Positions 43,063-52,238 of a DNA stretch of 64,000 bases are shown in pieces. The translations under genes and the position numbers were made by a program. The notes under the pieces are model-generated. The model was not told where the DNA came from and ran no database searches. It was given only the letters and a program-made list of their open reading frames with translations. Where the stretch lies: the NCBI RefSeq assembly GCF_903944925.1, contig NZ_CAJATU010000042.1, forward strand, positions 372,001 through 436,000. Direction: 5' to 3'. The stretch comes from an uncultured Rhodopila sp. (GTDB lineage Bacteria > Pseudomonadota > Alphaproteobacteria > Acetobacterales > Acetobacteraceae). Position 1 is the first letter of the stretch; each line of letters opens with the position of its first letter.

Positions 43063-44625
43063 CTACTGAAACGGGAATGCATCCTGCTGGCAGATCGTGC
43101 CCTCGGGTGGCAAGGTGCCGTTGATCAGGTAATCCGCCTCATACTGGCTCGCGCAACTGCTGGGGTTCAGCCACACGGTGTGACCATACCCTTGCACCGT
43201 CAGCAGCCGCGCCCGGGCCAGTTTTTGCGCCATCGATACGGAATTCTGAAACGGCGTGGATGGGTCGTTGGTATTGCCGATGACCAGGATCGGGTTGGCA
43301 GTCGGCTTGTTCCAGGGCCCGGTGTATGTGTCGGCCGCCGTCGCCTGCCAACTGGCGCAGGATTCGTCGTTCCACAGATCGGGAAGTCCGCCTGGACCGT
43401 AATTGGCATAGACGGAGCGGCTCAAGGCGCGGAACACCTCGGGCGGCCGCGGATTGGGACTGTCCGAGCATTCCACGGCGTCTCCCTGGTAGGCGCTGCC
43501 TGTCGCGACCGGTGCCCCGGGATCTGTCGTGGGGGCCGCCGGCGGCGGGCCGGGGTCGCGGGTCCACAGCGCGTTCAGCAGTTTGGCCGCAGCCGGCCAG
43601 CCATGGTAGCCGCCTTCGGGCAGGGTGGTGAACATCAGGTTGTGCATGGTCTGCACGACCAGAGCATAGGTGAAAACAACGCCGCTATACGTCTGCGGGC
43701 TGGCCTTCAACCGTTTCAGCAATGTCTCGTACCGCGCCCGGGTCCCCGCGGCATCGCCGGTTGAAAACGCGCATTTCACGGGACCCGCCAGGCCGCACTG
43801 GTCGAGCATAGCCTCCACGGACTTCGCCGAGCTTTCCGAACTGCCGAAACGAACGCCATCGCTGAGCGTCGCAACGGGATTGCCGTAATTCGTATAGACT
43901 TCCGGATCGAGATTCCCGTCGAGGATCAGGCCGCCAACCCGGTCGGGGAACAGATTGGCGTAGACCGCCCCCAGGAACGTTCCATACGAGGCGCCGAGAT
44001 AGTGGATTTTCGGCTCGCCGACAGCCTCACGCAGTAAATCCAGGTCGCGGGCGGTATCGGTTGTCGACATATGCGACAGCAACGCCCCGTTCTGCTTCAG
44101 GCAGATAGTGGCGAACTCCGCGAAGCGGTCGAACCACGCCGTCTGTTCGGCGTGGCCGACAGGGAAGGCGTCGGTCGGGACGCCCTGGAAGAACGCGGCC
44201 TCGTCGGCCAGGGTGGGAAAGCACTGCATGGCAGTGCTTTGGCCGACACCGCGCGGGTCCCAACTGACGATGTCGAAACGGGCCTGTACGGCGGCGGGGA
44301 ACAGAGAGAGAAACTGCGGCAGGTCATCGGTGCCCGAGCCACCGGGTCCCCCGGGGTTGAAAAACAAGGTTCCGATGCGGTTCGGCTGATCTGTGGCGGC
44401 GTGGCGGATGACGGCCAGATCGATCTTTTTGCCGTCCGGATCGGCGTAATCGAGCGGCGGATGGGCCGTGGCGCAATCGAAGCCGGCAGCGTCCGCGCAG
44501 GCCTGCCACTGCAACGCAGGGGACGAAGCGGAGGTAGCGGATGCCGGCGTCCGCTGACATATCAATTGCGCAACAATAGCGGCGGTCAGCAAGCCCGTTC
44601 TGGTAAAGCACTTATCGCGTTGCAT
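43063..44625 (-). CDS. Secreted alpha/beta hydrolase with TAP-like C-terminal domain
   Basis: 520 residues with a signal peptide (about 1-30). Nucleophile elbow GASYGTFLGAVYANLFPDRV, oxyanion segment FNPGGPGGSGTDDLP, Asp and His of the triad in NTNDPSTPF and GYGHTVWL, and Cys pairs suited to the periplasm. The domain order matches the tripeptidyl-aminopeptidase/SlpD-SlpE group. It probably cleaves peptides or small esters outside the cytoplasm. Converges on mtnA; the 286 bases upstream hold its promoter and nothing else recognised. Confidence 0.86.
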   Translation of the reverse strand: MQRDKCFTRTGLLTAAIVAQLICQRTPASATSASSPALQWQACADAAGFDCATAHPPLDYADPDGKKIDLAVIRHAATDQPNRIGTLFFNPGGPGGSGTDDLPQFLSLFPAAVQARFDIVSWDPRGVGQSTAMQCFPTLADEAAFFQGVPTDAFPVGHAEQTAWFDRFAEFATICLKQNGALLSHMSTTDTARDLDLLREAVGEPKIHYLGASYGTFLGAVYANLFPDRVGGLILDGNLDPEVYTNYGNPVATLSDGVRFGSSESSAKSVEAMLDQCGLAGPVKCAFSTGDAAGTRARYETLLKRLKASPQTYSGVVFTYALVVQTMHNLMFTTLPEGGYHGWPAAAKLLNALWTRDPGPPPAAPTTDPGAPVATGSAYQGDAVECSDSPNPRPPEVFRALSRSVYANYGPGGLPDLWNDESCASWQATAADTYTGPWNKPTANPILVIGNTNDPSTPFQNSVSMAQKLARARLLTVQGYGHTVWLNPSSCASQYEADYLINGTLPPEGTICQQDAFPFQ

Positions 44626-44911
44626 GAAAATTCCTCAGTGATCGGCGGCTGGACGCTACAGGCAGGCAAGCGGCGCCGAAACTCCGGTTCGTCCATATTC
44701 GGTATCAACTAACGGTGACTTCGCAATAATTCAGCATGGCCCGGCAATTTTGGTCATCAATGCGACAGGAAAAGATGTTGTCTGGCAACGCTCTGCGGGA
44801 TGCCGAGCTGATCGACGTTCTCCGCCGTGTCCTGGCCGGCTCGGCTATGTTTGCCCAAGGGTAGGCTCGTGGCGGCCAAGACACGTTCAATCAGACGGCG
44901 CGCCTACCTTT

Positions 44912-46204
44912 CTATGGAAATTCCTCGACCGGAACCAAACTCAGATCCGCCACCATCACCTTGCCTTTCGTCTCCGGGCTATAGAACAGCGTCACAACGA
45001 AGCTGACCAGTCCACCCACCGTGCCGATCAGCATCGGAACGGCAAAACCCATGTGGCGCTGGACGGCAAACCAGGTCAGTACCGGGGGCACCATGCCACC
45101 GGCAATTGCACCGATATGATAGCAGAACGCCGCAGCGGTGGCCCTGACTTCGGTCGGGAAACGTTCATTCGCGTAGCTCGGGTTGATCCCATAGATCGCT
45201 CCGGCGAACGCGCCCTGGATCGAAAACGCCACGGCGATCGTCGTATAATCCGTGGTCAGCAGATACAGCGGCGCCACCGCGGCCCCGATCGTCGCGGGGA
45301 TGATCATCGCCCAGCGGCGCCCGATCGTATCCGCCAGTCGGCCCCACAGGAAACTGCACACAAAGGTCAGCCCGTTGGAAAACGCCAGCGGCCAGCCGAC
45401 CTGAGCGGCCGTGAGATGCAGCTCCCGCGTCATATAGGTCGCGAACAGACCAAAGATCGAGTAATACACAGTGAATGCGCTGATCAGCCACCAGCAGGCG
45501 GATAGCGTGTTCATCCGCACCTCTTTGCGGAATATCGCCGCCAACGGCGCCCGCATCGGCGCGTTGGCGGCCTTCTGCCGCCGCTGGTTTTCCAGCCAGA
45601 CTTCAGGTTCCTTCACATAGACCCTGATCCACACGACAGCCAAAGCCGGCAGCACGCCAATCCACAGCATGCCGCGCCAGCCGATGACATCGAAGCACGT
45701 TGCATAGAGCACCGCGGCGACAAGATAGCCCAGTGCCCAGGACCCTTGCAGCACCGCGGCCATCAGGCCGCGCGACCGCACCGGCCAGCTTTCCGTGGCA
45801 AGTGCTGCTCCCGCCGGCCATTCCGCCCCCATGCCGATGCCCAGCAGGGTCCGGAACACCAACAGGAACAGGAATGTCGGCGAGAAACCGGCAATGAAAT
45901 TGCACGCCGAATACCACAGGATCGAGATCATCAGCGGCGCGCGCCGCCCCATCCTGTCGGCCATCCAACCGGCGGCAATCGCGCCGACAAATCGCATCCA
46001 CATCGTCAGCGACCCGACCAGCACGACCAGCGTCAGATCGGCATTGAACTCCTTGGCGATAGGCACCAGCAGGAACAGGAAGACCGTGAAGTCGAACGCA
46101 TCCAGCGTCCAGCCGAGCCAGGCGGCAACGAAGGCATACCACTGGTCCCTGGTCGGCTCGCGCCACCATGGTCCCGCCGATAGCGATTGCGATACATTGG
46201 ACAT
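44912..46204 (-). CDS. MFS permease (sialate/aromatic acid:H+ symporter-like)
   Basis: 430 residues from ATG 46204 (GGGAG 9 nt upstream). Twelve helices. Asp residues in helix 1 (LGWTLDAFDFTVFLFL) and the loop GWMADRMGRRAPLM are typical of acid:H+ symporters of the NanT/PcaK type. GIGMGAEWPAGAALATESWP is a family hallmark at helix 4-5. Substrate probably an organic or sugar acid. No catabolic gene is adjacent. Divergent from gorA. Confidence 0.84.
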   Translation of the reverse strand: MSNVSQSLSAGPWWREPTRDQWYAFVAAWLGWTLDAFDFTVFLFLLVPIAKEFNADLTLVVLVGSLTMWMRFVGAIAAGWMADRMGRRAPLMISILWYSACNFIAGFSPTFLFLLVFRTLLGIGMGAEWPAGAALATESWPVRSRGLMAAVLQGSWALGYLVAAVLYATCFDVIGWRGMLWIGVLPALAVVWIRVYVKEPEVWLENQRRQKAANAPMRAPLAAIFRKEVRMNTLSACWWLISAFTVYYSIFGLFATYMTRELHLTAAQVGWPLAFSNGLTFVCSFLWGRLADTIGRRWAMIIPATIGAAVAPLYLLTTDYTTIAVAFSIQGAFAGAIYGINPSYANERFPTEVRATAAAFCYHIGAIAGGMVPPVLTWFAVQRHMGFAVPMLIGTVGGLVSFVVTLFYSPETKGKVMVADLSLVPVEEFP

Positions 46205-46378
46205 GAAGCAAACTCCCGAATTCTGTTTCATTTGGAACAGATTGCCGGGATACGGTTGGCCCGCTCCCGCGCGGAAGAATGCCCGAACGCGGCGGCGCGT
46301 AAATGCCGGATGTGAGCAATCTTGCGCCATCTCCGCCCGGGCCGCACATTGGCGCGGTCAAGCAAGGGATGCCTGCGC

Positions 46379-47746
46379 ATGGATTTCGACCTGTTCGTCA
46401 TCGGCGGCGGTTCCGGGGGGGTACGATGCGCGCGGATTGCCGCCGGCTACGGCGCCCGTGTCGGCATTGCCGAGGAGCGCCACTGGGGCGGCACCTGCGT
46501 CAATATCGGCTGCGTGCCGAAGAAACTGCTGGTGCAGGCCGGGGAGTATGGCGGCTGGGCGGACGATGCCGCCGGTTTCGGCTGGACGATCCACAAGGGA
46601 CCGCATGACTGGGGCAAGTTGATCGCCGCCAAGGACCGCGAGATCGCGCGGCTGGAGGGCATCTACCGCAAGTTGCTGGTGAGCGCCGGTGCCACGATCT
46701 TCGACGGCCGTGCCGTGTTCGTCGATCCCCACACGCTGGAGGTCGCCGGCAAGCGCATCACCGCCGAGCGGATCGCCATCGCCACCGGCGGCCATGCCGA
46801 GCGTCCGGACATTCCGGGATCGGAACTCGGGATCATTTCGGACGATGCGTTCTATTTGAAGACGATGCCGCGCCGGGTGGCGATCGTCGGCTCCGGCTAC
46901 ATCGCGGTGGAGTTCGCAGGGATCTTCCGGGCGCTCGGCGCGGAGGTGCATCTGGTCTATCGCCAGCCCTTGCCATTGCGCGGCTTCGACGAAGACCTGC
47001 GCGAGGCGCTGACGGAGGCGCTGACGGCGCAGGGGATCATCCTGCACCCCGGCTGCCTGCCGAAGAAAATCGAAGCCGACGGGGAACGCCGCATCCTGAC
47101 ATTCGGCGACAACGAAACAATAGCCGCGGACCTGGTGTTTTTCGCCACCGGACGCAAGGCGAATGTGAAAGGCCTTGGACTGGACAAGGCCGGGGTCGAA
47201 CTGAATGCGAAAGGTGCCGTCCGGATCGATGAGCATCTGCGCACGACGCAGCCGCACATCTACGCCATGGGCGACGTGACCGACCGGGTGAACCTGACTC
47301 CCGTAGCAACGGCCGAGGGTCACGCGCTGGCGGATACACTGTTTGGAAACACGCCTCGAACGGTCCCGTTGTGGAATGTTCCCTCCGCCGTCTTCACCAC
47401 CCCGCCGATCGGCACGGTGGGCTTGTCGGAGGATCAGGCCTCGGCGATGGGAGCGGTGGACATTTACGTCACGCGCTTCACCCCGATGCGGCACAATTTG
47501 ACCGGCCGCCAGCGGCGGTCGCTGATGAAACTGGTCGTCGACAAGGCGACGCAGAAAGTCGTCGGCGCACACATGCTGGGCGAGGATGCCGCGGAGATCA
47601 TCCAGGGCATCGCGATCGCCGTCGTGATGGGCGCAACAAAGGCCGATTTCGACCGGACCATTGGGGTTCATCCGACGGCGGCGGAGGAGTTCGTGACGTT
47701 ACGGACGCTGACAAGGACCACCGACCTGGCGAAGGCTGCCGATTGA
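46379..47746 (+). CDS. gorA: Glutathione-disulfide reductase
   Basis: 455 residues from ATG 46379, where the FAD motif begins (DFDLFVIGGGSGGVRCARIA). The redox-active disulfide is in GGTCVNIGCVPKKLL. The NADPH motif is VGSGYIAVEFAGIFRALG followed by the Arg-containing VYRQPLPLRGFD. The C-terminal interface holds the catalytic His in GVHPTAAEEFVTLR. The combination is that of GorA rather than lipoamide dehydrogenase. It reduces GSSG with NADPH. Confidence 0.92.
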   Translation: MDFDLFVIGGGSGGVRCARIAAGYGARVGIAEERHWGGTCVNIGCVPKKLLVQAGEYGGWADDAAGFGWTIHKGPHDWGKLIAAKDREIARLEGIYRKLLVSAGATIFDGRAVFVDPHTLEVAGKRITAERIAIATGGHAERPDIPGSELGIISDDAFYLKTMPRRVAIVGSGYIAVEFAGIFRALGAEVHLVYRQPLPLRGFDEDLREALTEALTAQGIILHPGCLPKKIEADGERRILTFGDNETIAADLVFFATGRKANVKGLGLDKAGVELNAKGAVRIDEHLRTTQPHIYAMGDVTDRVNLTPVATAEGHALADTLFGNTPRTVPLWNVPSAVFTTPPIGTVGLSEDQASAMGAVDIYVTRFTPMRHNLTGRQRRSLMKLVVDKATQKVVGAHMLGEDAAEIIQGIAIAVVMGATKADFDRTIGVHPTAAEEFVTLRTLTRTTDLAKAAD

Positions 47747-48219
47747 GAGTCACAAAATAGGCCTGCTGCAAAGTATAAATCGACGCTGAAAGCGGCCCCC
47801 CGTCGCGCCGTTGCAGGTCGGCATTCACGCCTTTACTTGGCTCGGGGTGGATGGCGCCGGTGCTGCCTTGAGCGTCGCGAGTAAACCCGACGCCGGAGCT
47901 GTGGCTCGGCTTCCGCTTTATGCGCAGAGCGCGCCGGGCAAGATTGAGATTGCAGAGAAACAATGTGCCGTCGACGCCGAAGGCGAAAAGCATTCTTCTC
48001 TGCGATCTCAAAATCTCTGCGGTCTCTGCGCTAAAATTCGGCCGACACCGGCACGAGCGGCGCCGCGCGACCCCGATTGCCCCGGGGTCAGATCCCGTTG
48101 CTTACCGAAACAGTCGCGCCTACCCCGCGGCAGGCTCGCTGCCAGACGATGGCGATTAGTGCCAGGATTCGCGCTATCTTCGCCATGCGGTGCCGCTTCG
48201 CCCCCCTGACGCCCCGGGG
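47747..48219. other. Intergenic region after gorA with short repeats
   Basis: 473 bases with no supported gene. Contains a run of TCTCTGCG repeats near 48000 (listed separately). The first 80 bases resemble the kind of boundary sequence left by insertion elements, but no terminal repeat pair or transposase frame was found, so this is not called. Confidence 0.4.
47951..48030. repeat. Triplicated TCTCTGCG motif with an inverted partner
   Basis: TCTCTGCG occurs at 47997-48004, 48014-48021 and 48023-48030. TGCAGAGAA at 47951-47959 is complementary to the first copy region and could form a long-range hairpin. Spacing is too short and uneven for CRISPR. Such CTCTGCG runs occur between genes in many environmental proteobacteria; role unknown. 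Confidence 0.55.
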
Positions 48220-48972
48220 ATGGCCAACCCGCCCACCACCCGCCATGTTGCTCGCACCGTGTGCACCGTCGTCGTCCTCGTCCGCCCCGACCGCGTCCTG
48301 CTGGCCGCCAACCGCGATGAGCGGGTGGATCGCCCGTGGGACCCTCCCGCCGCCTGGTGGCCCGCCCATCCGTCCATCATCGGCGGGCGCGACCGCACTG
48401 CCGGAGGCACCTGGATGGGCATCAACCGGCGCGGCGTCGTGGCCGCGGTGCTGAACCGTCCCGGCACGCTCGGACCCGCCGCCGGCAAGCGCAGCCGCGG
48501 CGAACTTCCGCTGATGGCGCTCGACCACCCGACCGCGGGCGCGGCGGCCGAAGCGATCACCGCCCTGGACGCCGGGGCGTGGCGCGACTTCAACATGGTG
48601 CTCGCCGACGCCACCGGCGCCTGGTTCATCCGCGGCCTCGGGCACGGACACCCCGAAGCCGAACCCCTGCCTGCCGGGGTCTCGATGATCACCGCGCACG
48701 ATCCGAACGACCCGGGCAGCCCGCGCACCGCCCGCCACCTGCCGCGATTCGCCGCCGCCGAACCCTCCGGCACCGCCGACTGGCAGCCCTGGCGCGACAT
48801 CCTGGCCGATATGCGGGGCGAGCCGGCGGCGCAGATCAACGTCGTGCCGGAAGACGGTTTCGGCACCGTATGCTCGTCTTTTGCCGTGCTTCGCCCCGGA
48901 GAAACTCCCATATGGCTGTTCGCTGCAGGCGCGCCGCATGCGGCGGAATTCCGGCCGGTTACGATCCGGTAG
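48220..48972 (+). CDS. NRDE family protein (TANGO2-like)
   Basis: 250 residues from ATG 48220. The N-terminus CTVVVLVRPDRVLLAANRDE carries the Asn-Arg-Asp-Glu motif for which the family is named, with the conserved Cys close to the start as in Ntn-hydrolase folds. Later blocks GGTWMGINRRGVVAAVLN and DFNMVLADATGAWFIRG also fit. Animal TANGO2 has been linked to heme or lipid trafficking; the bacterial role is open. A GTG at 48190 is a possible alternative start. Confidence 0.85.
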   Translation: MANPPTTRHVARTVCTVVVLVRPDRVLLAANRDERVDRPWDPPAAWWPAHPSIIGGRDRTAGGTWMGINRRGVVAAVLNRPGTLGPAAGKRSRGELPLMALDHPTAGAAAEAITALDAGAWRDFNMVLADATGAWFIRGLGHGHPEAEPLPAGVSMITAHDPNDPGSPRTARHLPRFAAAEPSGTADWQPWRDILADMRGEPAAQINVVPEDGFGTVCSSFAVLRPGETPIWLFAAGAPHAAEFRPVTIR

Positions 48973-49051
48973 CATGCGCCCTTTTGTAGTAGGGATGCCG
49001 CTGCTATACCCCCCGCGCCGCCAGTTGCGGTGACCACAAAGGGATTCCGCG

Positions 49052-49816
49052 ATGGCCCGCCGCCGACAGCTCTATGAGGGCAAAGCCAAGATCCTGTTCG
49101 AAGGCCCCGAACCGGGCACCCTCGTGCAGTACTTCAAGGACGACGCCACCGCCGGCAACGGCGCCAAGAAGGGGATCATCACCGGCAAGGGCGTGCTGAA
49201 CAACCGCATCAGCGAGTACCTGATGCTGCGGCTGCAGGATATCGGCGTGCCGACGCATTTCGTCCGCCGGCTGAATATGCGCGAGCAACTGATCCGCGAG
49301 GTCGAGATCATCCCGCTGGAGGTCGTCGTGCGCAACGTCGCCGCCGGCAGCCTGGCGACCCGGCTCGGCATCGCCGAGGGCACCCGGCTGCCCCGCTCGA
49401 TCATCGAGTACTACTATAAGAATGACGCCCTGAACGACCCGATGGTGTCGGAGGAGCACATCACCTGCTTCGGCTGGGCGAACACCGCCGATCTGGACGA
49501 CATCGTCGCCTTGACGTTGCGCATCAACGACTTCCTGTCCGGGCTGCTGCTCGGCGTCGGCATCACCCTGGTGGATTTCAAGCTGGAATTCGGCCGGCTG
49601 TGGGAGAACGAGGAGATGCGGATCATCCTGGCCGACGAGATCAGCCCGGACAATTGCCGCCTGTGGGACAGCAAGACCAACGAGAAGATGGACAAGGACC
49701 GCTTTCGCCGCGACCTCGGCAAGGTGGAGGAAGGCTATCAGGAAGTCGCCCGCCGCCTGGGAATCCTCCCGGAAGCCGGCACGCGCGACCTCAAGGGTCC
49801 GGAGATCATGCAGTGA
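49052..49816 (+). CDS. purC: Phosphoribosylaminoimidazole-succinocarboxamide synthase
   Basis: 254 residues. N-terminal [19 protein letters not shown] and substrate segments [23 protein letters not shown] and [10 protein letters not shown], and [15 protein letters not shown] are all hallmark PurC. It makes SAICAR from CAIR and aspartate in purine synthesis. The stop overlaps purS as GTGA. In related genomes purC-purS is followed directly by purQ-purL, but here accessory DNA intervenes. Confidence 0.96.
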   Translation: MARRRQLYEGKAKILFEGPEPGTLVQYFKDDATAGNGAKKGIITGKGVLNNRISEYLMLRLQDIGVPTHFVRRLNMREQLIREVEIIPLEVVVRNVAAGSLATRLGIAEGTRLPRSIIEYYYKNDALNDPMVSEEHITCFGWANTADLDDIVALTLRINDFLSGLLLGVGITLVDFKLEFGRLWENEEMRIILADEISPDNCRLWDSKTNEKMDKDRFRRDLGKVEEGYQEVARRLGILPEAGTRDLKGPEIMQ

Positions 49817-50055
49817 AAGCGACCGTGACGGTGATGCTGAAGACCGGCGTGCTGGACCCGCAGGGGAAAGCGATCGCGCATGCGCTGGGGACGCTGGGGT
49901 TTGCCGGTGTCGGCGATGTGCGGGCCGGGAAGGTGATCGAGCTGGAACTGGCGGAGACGGACCCGAAGAAGGCGCGGGCAGTGGCCGAGGAGATGGCGCG
50001 CAAGCTGTTGGCGAACACGGTGATCGAGAGCTTCCGGGTGGAGGTAGGGGGTTAG
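49813..50055 (+). CDS. purS: PurS subunit of FGAM synthase
   Basis: 80 residues from GTG 49813, overlapping the purC stop by 4 bases. [28 protein letters not shown] at the start and the [29 protein letters not shown] helix-strand end match PurS. It links PurQ and the short PurL, both encoded 1.5 kb downstream, in the three-part FGAM synthase. Confidence 0.95.
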   Translation: MKATVTVMLKTGVLDPQGKAIAHALGTLGFAGVGDVRAGKVIELELAETDPKKARAVAEEMARKLLANTVIESFRVEVGG

Positions 50056-50064
50056 CACGTTGCC

Positions 50065-50335
50065 ATGAGCCAGTATGACGCAGATGTCGCACTCTGGGCC
50101 GATCGGCAGACCGGACTGCTGAGGCGGCGCGCGGCGGGCGAACTGGTGAACGACAGCGAACTGGACTGGCCCCATATCGCGGAGGAGATCGAGAGCGTGG
50201 GGAACGCCGGATGCGCAACGCGACGTCGCGGCGACGCTGGCGCTGTATGGCGAGCAGCCGATCGTGCCGATCGAAGGCCCGGCGCACACTGAGGATCAGG
50301 TGCTGGATCCGTGGTTTCCGGACGATCCTGCATAG
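50065..50335 (+). pseudogene. DUF29 family remnant
   Basis: The frame from ATG 50065 reads MSQYDADVALWADRQTGLLR...ELDWPHIAEEIESVG, the DUF29 N-terminus. After about 50200 the protein-like reading moves to another frame (RDVAATLALYGEQPIVPIEG, then EDQVLDPWFPDDPA) and stops at TAG 50333-50335, which resembles the DUF29 C-terminus. An intact DUF29 has about 145 residues; the middle is missing here. DUF29 genes travel with mobile accessory DNA. Confidence 0.65.
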
Positions 50336-50361
50336 ACAAGGGTTACTGCCCTACGCCGGAC

Positions 50362-50928
50362 TCAGGTCAGATCGATTGTGGCGTAGAAGTCGGCGAGGCA
50401 GCCCTCGTAGCCGATGCTGTCCAGGCGCAGCGGTTCTGTCCCAGCCGCGATTGCCGGGGTGTCGTCGCCTTGCCGCAGGATTTCGCCGCGGATGGCGGTG
50501 CTTGAGAGGATCAGCACCTCCTGCACGCTGGGGATGGTGGCATAGGCCCATGCATTGGCGCGGGTCTTCGCCTCGTTCGGTGGCGAGAGGATTTCGACCA
50601 GCAGCACCGGATCGGTCAGGGAGCGCGAGTCGGTGAACGGTGCGCAGGAGACGCCCAGGTCCGGCACACGGTGGTTGAAGCGTGCTCTGAGATGCGGGAT
50701 CACGCCGGGCGTGATGATAACGCGGCAGGACGGACGGTTGGTTCGCAGGTGCAGGCCAAGCAGCATGGCGACCTGGCTTTGTATAGCGCCGTGATTGACC
50801 CTTGGAGGCGCCATGCATACCGGCTCGCCGTCCACCAGTTCCCAGCGGAGATCCTCCAGGCCGGGTGGTGGTTCCCAGTCGTAGAATTCGTCGACGGTCA
50901 GCAGCGGCCAGCGTAGGGCTTGGCTCAT
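50362..50928 (-). CDS. Uma2 family endonuclease-like protein (DUF820)
   Basis: 188 residues. LTVDEFYDWEPPPGLEDLRWELVDGEPVCM at the N-terminus and the PD-(D/E)xK-type core VPDLGVSCAPF ... DPVLLVEILSPPNEAKTR are typical of Uma2/DUF820, a restriction-endonuclease-fold family that is abundant and mobile in bacteria, with unknown function. It is on the strand opposite to the pur genes and lies within the patch that splits them. Confidence 0.85.
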   Translation of the reverse strand: MSQALRWPLLTVDEFYDWEPPPGLEDLRWELVDGEPVCMAPPRVNHGAIQSQVAMLLGLHLRTNRPSCRVIITPGVIPHLRARFNHRVPDLGVSCAPFTDSRSLTDPVLLVEILSPPNEAKTRANAWAYATIPSVQEVLILSSTAIRGEILRQGDDTPAIAAGTEPLRLDSIGYEGCLADFYATIDLT

Positions 50929-51032
50929 GGGAACGCTTATATCAGGGGGCGGGTTGGGCTGCCAGCCAACCGGACAACGCTTTCCACCCTGCCCGCAAAC
51001 ATGGCAATTTCTTAATACCGTCCATCGTTCAA

Positions 51033-51074
51033 ATGAAGCTGGCCAAATGGGTCAGACGTGAATTCCCGGCGTAA
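51033..51074 (+). pseudogene. vapB antitoxin remnant
   Basis: ATG 51033 opens MKLAKW, the typical start of AbrB-fold VapB antitoxins, but the frame breaks at once (VRREFPA) and stops at 51072-51074. It lies directly before the vapC remnant, which supports the reading. Confidence 0.45.
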
Positions 51075-51296
51075 AGAGCTGAACAGCTCATTGCATTCAC
51101 CACGACTTGCGTTGTCGCCGATCTCACCACTGAGATCGCGCTCTTCGCGGCAGAGATGTGCGCCCGCTACAAACTGGCCACGGCTGACGCCATTATCTAT
51201 GCAACCGCCCTGACGTATGAAGCCGACCTGTTGACCTGCGATCGGCATTTCGAGAACCTCCCCGGCGCGTGTTATCTCCCGAAATCAGCGGGTTAG
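51075..51296 (+). pseudogene. vapC (PIN-domain toxin) C-terminal remnant
   Basis: An open frame following a TAA reads AEQLIAFTTTCVVADLTTEIA, LFAAEMCARYKLATADAIIYATAL, then [15 protein letters not shown], ending at TAG 51294-51296. These are the last two acidic active-site regions of a VapC PIN domain (TADAIIYATA and TCDRHFENL). The N-terminal half with the first catalytic Asp (usually DTNVLV-like) and a start codon are absent, so the toxin is dead. Confidence 0.75.
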
Positions 51297-51541
51297 CCGC
51301 TTCCCGACGACGATTGTTCAGCGTGCGGAGGCGGTTCCAATCCTCGGAGTGCATTGATAGTCGGCTCACCCGTAAGGGTCGTGCATCGCGACCGCGTTTC
51401 GCTGCCCTTCCGGCAGGGCTGGCCGGCCGGATGGCTTCAACCGCATCCGGCCCACCCCGCCTCCCGGGCGCTGGCGTTTTCCTCCCAACTCTGGCAGGTG
51501 TCCCGCATGATCGAACCATCCGCCGCGGCAGCACCCCTCTC

Positions 51542-52228
51542 ATGAAAGCCGGCATCGTCATCTTCCCCGGCATCAACCGGGAGCGCGACATGACTATCGC
51601 GCTGCAATCCTCCTTCGGCGCCGCGCCGCACATGATCTGGCACAAGGACACCGGCCTGCCCGACGGGATCGACCTCGTCGTCATCCCCGGCGGATTCAGC
51701 TTCGGCGACTACCTCCGCTGTGGCGCCATGGCCGCCCACTCCCCCATCATGCGCGCGGTCGCGGAGCACGCGGCGAAAGGCGGCTACGTCCTCGGCGTCT
51801 GCAACGGCTTCCAGATCCTCACCGAATCCGGCGTCCTGCCCGGCGCCCTGCTGCGCAACGCCTCGCTGCGCTTCCTCTCGATGGACTGCCATCTGAAAGT
51901 GGAACGCGCTGATACCGCCTTCACCCGCCAATACCACACGGGCCAGACCTTCCGCTCGATCCTCGCCCATGGCGACGGCAACTATTTTGCGGATGACGCC
52001 ACGCTCGACCGCCTGGAACACGACAACCTCGTCGCCTTCCGCTACGCCACCAGGACCGGCACCATCGCGCCGGAAGCCAATCTCAACGGCAGCGCCCGAT
52101 CGATCGCCGGGATTTTCAGCCCGAACCTGCGCGTCCTCGGCCTCATGCCGCACCCGGAGGATCTGGTCGATCCGCTGATGGGCGGCACCGACGGAAAGCC
52201 GCTGTTCGACGCGCTCGCTGCTGCCTGA
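51542..52228 (+). CDS. purQ: PurQ, glutaminase subunit of FGAM synthase
   Basis: 228 residues from ATG 51542, where the class I amidotransferase domain begins ([16 protein letters not shown]). Nucleophile Cys in [14 protein letters not shown], and His-Glu in [10 protein letters not shown]. It supplies ammonia to PurL. The 245 bases before it carry no recognisable gene, so its promoter or read-through link to purS must cross the accessory patch. Confidence 0.95.
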   Translation: MKAGIVIFPGINRERDMTIALQSSFGAAPHMIWHKDTGLPDGIDLVVIPGGFSFGDYLRCGAMAAHSPIMRAVAEHAAKGGYVLGVCNGFQILTESGVLPGALLRNASLRFLSMDCHLKVERADTAFTRQYHTGQTFRSILAHGDGNYFADDATLDRLEHDNLVAFRYATRTGTIAPEANLNGSARSIAGIFSPNLRVLGLMPHPEDLVDPLMGGTDGKPLFDALAAA

Positions 52229-52238
52229 ACGGGAACGC

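Noticed and set aside
47747..47830. Possible insertion-sequence end after gorA
   Set aside because: The sequence looked familiar as an element boundary, but no inverted repeat pair, target duplication or transposase frame could be found.
47997..48030. Short repeats considered as a CRISPR array
   Set aside because: Repeat units are 8 bases with 1-9-base gaps; no spacer-length intervals and no cas genes in the window.
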